Origin: Archivesica marissinica
Lineage: Eukaryota > Mollusca > Bivalvia > Venerida > Vesicomyidae
DNA length: 64,000 bases
Reading direction: 5' to 3'
Assembly (NCBI GenBank): GCA_014843695.1
Contig: CM026403.1
Coordinates: 10,347,611 to 10,411,610 of the forward strand
Positions 57,751 to 64,000 of this stretch are shown here, piece by piece. The stretch's first letter is position 1. Each line of letters starts with the position of its first letter. The notes below the pieces were generated by a model. It did not search any database and was not told the DNA's origin. It was given only the letters and a program-made list of their open reading frames with translations. The translations under genes and the position numbers were made by a program.

Positions 57751-60372
57751 GATCATGCATGAGTGCTGATGTCATACCAGATTCTACTGTTCAGTGGAGG
57801 AAGTCACATGATACATGTAGGATCATGCATGAGTGCTGATGTCATACCAGATTCTACTGTTCAGTGGAGGAAGTCACATGATACATGTAGGATCATGCAT
57901 GAGTGCTGATGTCATACCAGATTCTACTGTTCAGTGGAGGAAGTCACATGATACATGTAGGATCATGCATGAGTGCTGATGTCATACCAGATTCTACTGT
58001 TCAGTGGAGGAAGTCACATGATACATGTAGGATCATGCATGAGTGCTGATGTCATACCAGATTCTACTGTTCAGTGGAGGAAGTCACATGATACATGTAG
58101 GATCATGCATGAGTGCTGATGTCATACCAGATTCTACTGTTCAGTGGAGGAAGTCACATGATACATGTAGGATCATGCATGAGTGCTGATGTCATACCAG
58201 ATTCTACTGTTCAGTGGAGGAAGTCACATGATACATGTAGGATCATGCATGAGTGCTGATGTCATACCAGATTCTACTGTTCAGTGGAGGAAGTCACATG
58301 ATACATGTAGGATCATGCATGAGTGCTGATGTCATACCAGATTCTACTGTTCAGTGGAGGAAGTCACATGATACATGTAGGATCATGCATGAGTGCTGAT
58401 GTCATACCAGATTCTACTGTTCAGTGGAGGAAGTCACATGATACATGTAGGATCATGCATGAGTGCTGATGTCATACCAGATTCTACTGTTCAGTGGAGG
58501 AAGTCACATGATACATGTAGGATCATACATGAGTGCTGATGTCATACCAGATTCTACTGTTCAGTGGAGGAAGTCACATGATACATGTAGGATCATGCAT
58601 GAGTGCTGATGTCATACCAGATTCTACTGTTCAGTGGAGGAAGTCACATGATACATGTAGGATCATACATGAGTGCTGATGTCATACCAGATTCTACTGT
58701 TCAGTGGAGGAAGTCACATGATACATGTAGGATCATGCACGAGTGCTGATGTCATACCAGATTCTACTGTTCAGTGGAGGAAGTCACATGATACATGTAG
58801 GATCATACATGAGTGCTGATGTCATACCAGATTCTACTGTTCAGTGGAGGAAGTCACATGATACATGTAGGATCATGCACGAGTGCTGATGTCATACCAG
58901 ATTCTACTGTTCAGTGGAGGAAGTCACATGATACATGTAGGATCATGCATGAGTGCTGATGTCATACCAGATTCTACTGTTCAGTGGAGGAAGTCACATG
59001 ATACATGTAGGATCATGCATGAGTGCTGATGTCATACCAGATTCTACTGTTCAGTGGAGGAAGTCACATGATACATGTAGGATCATGCAGGAGTGCTGAT
59101 GTCATACCAGATTCTACTGTTCAGTGGAGGAAGTCACATGATACATGTAGGATCATGCAGGAGTGCTGATGTCATACCAGATTCTACTGTTCAGTGGAGG
59201 AAGTCACATGATACATGTAGGATCATGCATGAGTGCTGATGTCATACCAGATTCTACTGTTCAGTGGAGGAAGTCACATGATACATGTAGGATCATGCAT
59301 GAGTGCTGATGTCATACCAGATTCTACTGTTCAGTGGAGGAAGTCACATGATACATGTAGGATCATGCATGAGTGCTGATGTCATACCAGATTCTACTGT
59401 TCAGTGGAGGAAGTCACATGATACATGTAGGATCATGCATGAGTGCTGATGTCATACCAGATTCTACTGTTCAGTGGAGGAAGTCACATGATACATGTAG
59501 GATCATGCATGAGTGCTGATGTCATACCAGATTCTACTGTTCAGTGGAGGAAGTCACATGATACATGTAGGATCATGCATGAGTGCTGATGTCATACCAG
59601 ATTCTACTGTTCAGTGGAGGAAGTCACATGATACATGTAGGATCATGCATGAGTGCTGATGTCATACCAGATTCTACTGTTCAGTGGAGGAAGTCACATG
59701 ATACATGTAGGATCATGCATGAGTGCTGATGTCATACCAGATTCTACTGTTCAGTGGAGGAAGTCACATGATACATGTAGGATCATGCATGAGTGCTGAT
59801 GTCATACCAGATTCTACTGTTCAGTGGAGGAAGTCACATGATACATGTAGGATCATGCATGAGTGCTGATGTCATACCAGATTCTACTGTTCAGTGGAGG
59901 AAGTCACATGATACATGTAGGATCATGCATGAGTGCTGATGTCATACCAGATTCTACTGTTCAGTGGAGGAAGTCACATGATACATGTAGGATCATGCAT
60001 GAGTGCTGATGTCATACCAGATTCTACTGTTCAGTGGAGGAAGTCACATGATACATGTAGGATCATGCATGAGTGCTGATGTCATACCAGATTCTACTGT
60101 TCAGTGGAGGAAGTCACATGATACATGTAGGATCATGCATGAGTGCTGATGTCATACCAGATTCTACTGTTCAGTGGAGGAAGTCACATGATACATGTAG
60201 GATCATGCATGAGTGCTGATGTCATACCAGATTCTACTGTTCAGTGGAGGAAGTCACATGATACATGTAGGATCATGCATGAGTGCTGATGTCATACCAG
60301 ATTCTACTGTTCAGTGGAGGAAGTCACATGATACATGTAGGATCATGCATGAGTGCTGATGTCATACCAGAT
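57751..60372 (+). repeat. 70-bp satellite, about 37 copies
   Basis: Unit 'gatcatgcatgagtgctgat' through 'gatacatgtag'. Copies differ mainly at 'gcat/acat/gcac/gcag'. Confidence 0.96.
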
Positions 60373-60415
60373 TTTATGAAATCAGTTTTGGAATTTTGCT
60401 ATTAACCCATTTCAT

Positions 60416-60593
60416 TCTGGATACCGTTCAAACAGAGAACCAGATCAGCCGCCACGGAACGTGCTGTTTGTTATTCAGATGATCTTGCTAAGACATTTGG
60501 CTATGTAGCAAACAACATAGATCTTGATCACCACGACTGATCTGGATCTATGTTGTTTGCAAAAGCCTTTAAATGTATCCAGAATCAAATGGG
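60416..60593. mobile_element. TTAA MITE, family G
   Basis: Ends 'cccatttcattctggatac' and 'gtatccagaatcaaatggg', TTAA on both sides. Interior 'ctgatctggatctatgttgt' is shared with the 4390 element. Confidence 0.87.
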
Positions 60594-60597
60594 TTAA

Positions 60598-60820
60598 CCC
60601 TCTCAACACCACAGGCCTCTCAATAGGTTTACAAAAAGTGTGGATCCAGATGAGCCTGTTCGCGACGAGCCGTCTCATCAGGATCTGCACTTTTTGCCAG
60701 TAATATTACAAAAATTACCCATTTCGATAAATGAAATGGTCCAAATTTAATTTTCTTATTCATTTATTGGTCTGAAAATATATTGCACCAGTCCATGTCA
60801 GTTACTTGGTGTTGAATGGG
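60598..60820. mobile_element. TTAA MITE, family F
   Basis: Shares its left TTAA (60594-60597) with the neighbouring G element; right TTAA 60821-60824. Confidence 0.87.
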
Positions 60821-60831
60821 TTAAGCAAGTC

Positions 60832-60976
60832 TTCTAGCAACTTATATTAATCACTTTCGTTGGCGCGGATGAATGCGTAAATGTGGTCAATCGTGTGGGA
60901 GGAACCGGAGTACCCGGGGAAAAACCCACCTGTCCGATCTGGCGACCACCGTGCCATCTCACATACTTCCCGGTCG
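60832..60976 (-). mobile_element. SINE-A body fragment
   Basis: Lacks head and outer tail. Starts a few bases after a TTAA MITE. Confidence 0.72.
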
Positions 60977-61146
60977 ATTTGTTTCTGTTGCAATATTTGG
61001 AAAATAATTATAGAATGTAATAGGAAATGATACTATATAGAAACTATGATTTTACTACAGAGGTGTACTTTCCTGTGTTCTGATTGGATGCTGCTTTAAA
61101 CTTGGCTTATAAAATCCACCTTGACATTCATGATACATGTCCGATT

Positions 61147-61416
61147 AGGCTGTCCGATTAGCACAAGGCTGTCTGATTAGCGCAGTGGTTAGTCTGCTTG
61201 CTTCTCACAATGCAACCCGGGTTTGATCCTCGGACCGGGAAGTATGTGAGATGGTACGGTGGTTGCCAGATCGGACATGTGGGTTTTCTCCGGGTACTCC
61301 GATTTCCTCCCACACAAATGACCACATTTACGCTTTCATCTGCGCCAACGAGAGTGATTAATATAAGTTGTTAAAACTTGCTTCGCAATTGTTGTAAAAT
61401 AAATAAAGCTTAAAAA
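61147..61416 (+). mobile_element. SINE-A copy with duplicated head start
   Basis: 'ggctgtccgattagcac' is directly followed by a second 'ggctgtctgattagcgcag', so the first 18 bases are doubled. Tail ends in A-rich DNA. Confidence 0.82.
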
Positions 61417-61510
61417 AAAGGAAGAAAAAAAAAAGAAGATACACCTGACATTCAAGATACAAGTGTTGTTTCACACATGGGTTTTCAGCTTGTTTACATA
61501 AAATTGTTAG

Positions 61511-61584
61511 TTTAAACTTTATTTATTTTACAATGATTGCGAAGTTTTAACAACTTATATTAATCACTATCATTGGCGCAAAGT
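61511..61584 (-). mobile_element. SINE-A tail fragment
   Basis: Tail only ('ttaaactttatttatttta' on plus), 95 bases after the end of the plus-strand copy. Confidence 0.65.
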
Positions 61585-61713
61585 TTTAATTCCTTGTAAA
61601 TATTACAATGGAACCCCGTCAAACTGGAACCCCTGTAAATTGGAAATACCTCCAAACTGTAAAATTTGTCCGATTCCGATATGTCCTATCTTTGGTCATT
61701 GTAAAGAATCGTC

Positions 61714-61911
61714 TGTCGAACGCAAACCCTCTGAATGCAAACCCTCCGAACGCAAACCCTCCGAACACAAACTCGACAAACACAAACCCTCCGGACGCAA
61801 ACTCTCCGAACACAAACCCTCTGAACACAAACCCTCCGAACGCAAACCATCCGAATGTAAACCCTTCGAACACAAACCCTCCGAACACAACCCCTCCGAA
61901 CTCAAACCCTC
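61714..61911 (+). repeat. 15-bp minisatellite, about 13 copies
   Basis: Unit 'aaaccctccgaacac'. Open in several frames only because the unit is 15 bp without stops. Confidence 0.93.
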
Positions 61912-62045
61912 TTTTTCCGAATACCGGATGAATTTTCAGAACAATCTGTGCATATTTTTATAGCAAATAACCTCTGAAAACCAGATGACTGGAGTAAAAA
62001 ATTCATTTCCAGTTTCTATTGCGTGTACTATGTTCACTACCTGAC

Positions 62046-64000
62046 ACCTGTGTTTATAGCCTACATATTGTGCTGTTTTGGTTCCCCAGGTAACTTCCCA
62101 CCAAACCATTACCTGTGTTTATAGCCTACATATTGTGCTGTTTTGGTTCCCCAGGTAACTTCCCACCAAACCATTACCTGTGTTTATAACCTACATATTG
62201 TGTTTGGATTCCCCAGGTAACTTTCCACCAAACCATTACCTGTGTTTATAACCTACATATTGTGCTGTTTTGGTTCCCCAGGTAACTTCCCACCAAACCA
62301 TTACCTGTGTTTATAACCTACATATTGTGCTGTTTTGGTTCCCCAGGTAACTTCCCACCAAACCATTACCTGTGTTTATAACCTACATATTGTGCTGTTT
62401 GGGTTCCCCAGGTAACTTCCCACCAAACCATTACCTGTGTTTATAACCTACATATTGTGCTGTTTGGGTTCCCCAGGTAACTTCCCACAAAAGCATTACC
62501 TGTGTTTATAACCTACATATTGTGCTGTTTTGGTTCCCCAGGTAACTTCCCACAAAAGCATTACCTGTGTTTATAACCTACATATTGTGCTGTTTGGGTT
62601 CCCCAGGTAACTTCCCACCAAACCATTACCTGTGTTTATAACCTACATATTGTGCTGTTTTGGTTCCCCAGGTAACTTCCCACCAAACCATTACCTGTGT
62701 TTATAACCTACATATTGTGCTGTTTTGGTTATCCAGGTAACTTCCCACCAAACCATTACCTGTGTTTATAACCTACATATTGTGCTGTTTTGGTTATCCA
62801 GGTAACTTCCCACCAAACCATTACCTGTGTTTATAACCTACATATTGTGCTGTTTGGGTTCCCCAGGTAACTTGCCACCAAACCATTACCTGTGTTTATA
62901 ACCTACATATTGTGCTGTGTGGGTTCCCCAGGTAACTTCCCACCAAACCATTACCTGTTTTTATAACCTACATATTGTGCTGTTTGGGTTCCCCAGGTAA
63001 CTTCCCACCAAACCATTACCTGTGTTTATAACCTACATAGTGGGAGTCGTGATAGCGCAGTGGATGCGCGTTCGCTTCAGGTGTGAAAGGTCCGGAGTTC
63101 GAGCCCCACTGGAGCCGTTACGAGTGTGCCCTTAGGCAAGGCATTTAAATTCCACGTTGCCTCTTCTCTCTCCCTCGTGGCGATGGATTCCATCAGGAAT
63201 GAGGCCTCGAGAGTGATTTATATAAGTTGAAATAACTTGTTTCGCAATCGAGCTAAAATAAATTTGTATAAACTAACCTACATATTGCGCTGTTTGGGTT
63301 CCCCAGGTAACTTCCCACCAAACCATTACCTGTGTTTATAACCTACATATTGTGCTGTTTTGGTTATCCAGGTAACTTCCCACCAAACCATTACCTGTGT
63401 TTATAACCTACATATTGTGCTGTTTTGGTTCCCCATGTAACTTCCCACCAAACCATTACCTGTGTTTATAACCTACATATTGTGCTGTTTTGGTTCCCCA
63501 TGTAACTTCCCACCAAACCATTACCTGTGTTTATAACCTACATATTGTGCTGTTTTGGTTCCCCAGATAACTTCCCACCAAACCATTACATGTGTTTATA
63601 ACCTACATATTGTGCTGTTTGGGTTCCCCAGGTAGCTTCCCACCAAACCATTACCTGTGTTTATAACCTACATATTGCGCTGTTTGGGTTCCCTAGGTAA
63701 CTCGCACCAAACCATTACATGTGTTTATAACCTACATATTGCGCTGTTTGGGTTCCCTAGGTAACTCCCACCAAACCATTACCTGTGTTTATAACCTACA
63801 TATTGCGCTGTTTTGGTTCCCCAGGTAACTTCCCACCAAACCATTACATGTGTTTATAACCTACATATTGTGCTGTTTGGGTTCCCCAGGTAGCTTCCCA
63901 CCAAACCATTACCTGTGTTTATAACCTACATATTGTGCTGTTTGGGTTCCCTAGGTAACTCGCACCAAACCATTACATGTGTTTATAACCTACATATTGC
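62046..64000 (+). repeat. 65-bp array with acceptor/donor motif, runs off the window
   Basis: Unit contains 'tgctgttttggttccccag' immediately followed by 'gtaacttccc'. About 26 units plus one SINE-B. The array continues past 64000. Confidence 0.95.
63049..63277 (+). mobile_element. SINE-B copy inserted in the 65-bp array
   Basis: Full-length copy flanked by 'aacctacat', which is part of the array unit, on both sides. This is a target-site duplication and dates the insertion after the array formed. Confidence 0.9.

Noticed and set aside
61608..61963. Pro/Asn-rich and Ser/Glu-rich frames
   Set aside because: Readings of a 15-bp minisatellite in different frames.
52501..64000. STK36 exon 10
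   Set aside because: No open segment between good splice sites that resembles the Fused linker or repeats was found; presumed downstream.

Overview
The window is intron-rich, AT-rich animal nuclear DNA. It carries spliceosomal genes with GT..AG introns, several tRNA-headed SINE families, TTAA-flanked MITEs, one broken CR1/L2-type LINE and about twenty minisatellites. The SINE module around 'gaggaagctatccagctggc', and LINEs opening with a 2A-like peptide, are familiar to me from molluscs. A mollusc, perhaps a bivalve, is my best guess (inference; no database was searched).

Three genes can be assembled exon by exon. (1) GPN1/XAB1 (+), a GPN-loop GTPase of RNA polymerase II assembly: ten exons from 1759 to the stop at 14856, with a poly(A) signal at 14906. 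The P-loop exon must lie upstream of the window. (2) A short secreted Kazal-like cysteine-rich peptide (-): signal-peptide exon 20210-20174 joined in phase to a cysteine-rich exon 18137-17983. (3) STK36/Fused kinase (+): ATG at 28372 and nine coding exons to 52500, covering the whole kinase domain (exons 1-6) and the start of the linker. The C-terminal part lies beyond 64000.

Layout: 1-14930 GPN1 with SINE- and MITE-filled introns; 14930-17830 SINE remnants; 17830-20220 Kazal gene; 20220-22640 SINEs; 22640-27173 LINE with two frameshifts and a roughly 0.76 kb insertion; 27174-28335 unassigned DNA upstream of STK36; 28336-64000 STK36, whose introns 8 and 9 hold multi-kilobase satellite arrays (43.7-46.6, 49.5-52.2, 54.1-56.0, 57.8-60.4 and 62.0-64.0 kb).

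The most unusual feature is the link between minisatellites and splice sites. In GPN1 a 54-bp array repeats an in-frame exon end with its 5' splice site 18 times. In STK36 intron 3 a 31-bp array repeats the 3' splice site of exon 4, and the real acceptor is its last copy. In STK36 intron 9 a 65-bp array repeats a juxtaposed acceptor/donor resembling a recursive splice site. Many transposons are nested with clean target-site duplications, and several have an internal 'empty site' copy for comparison.
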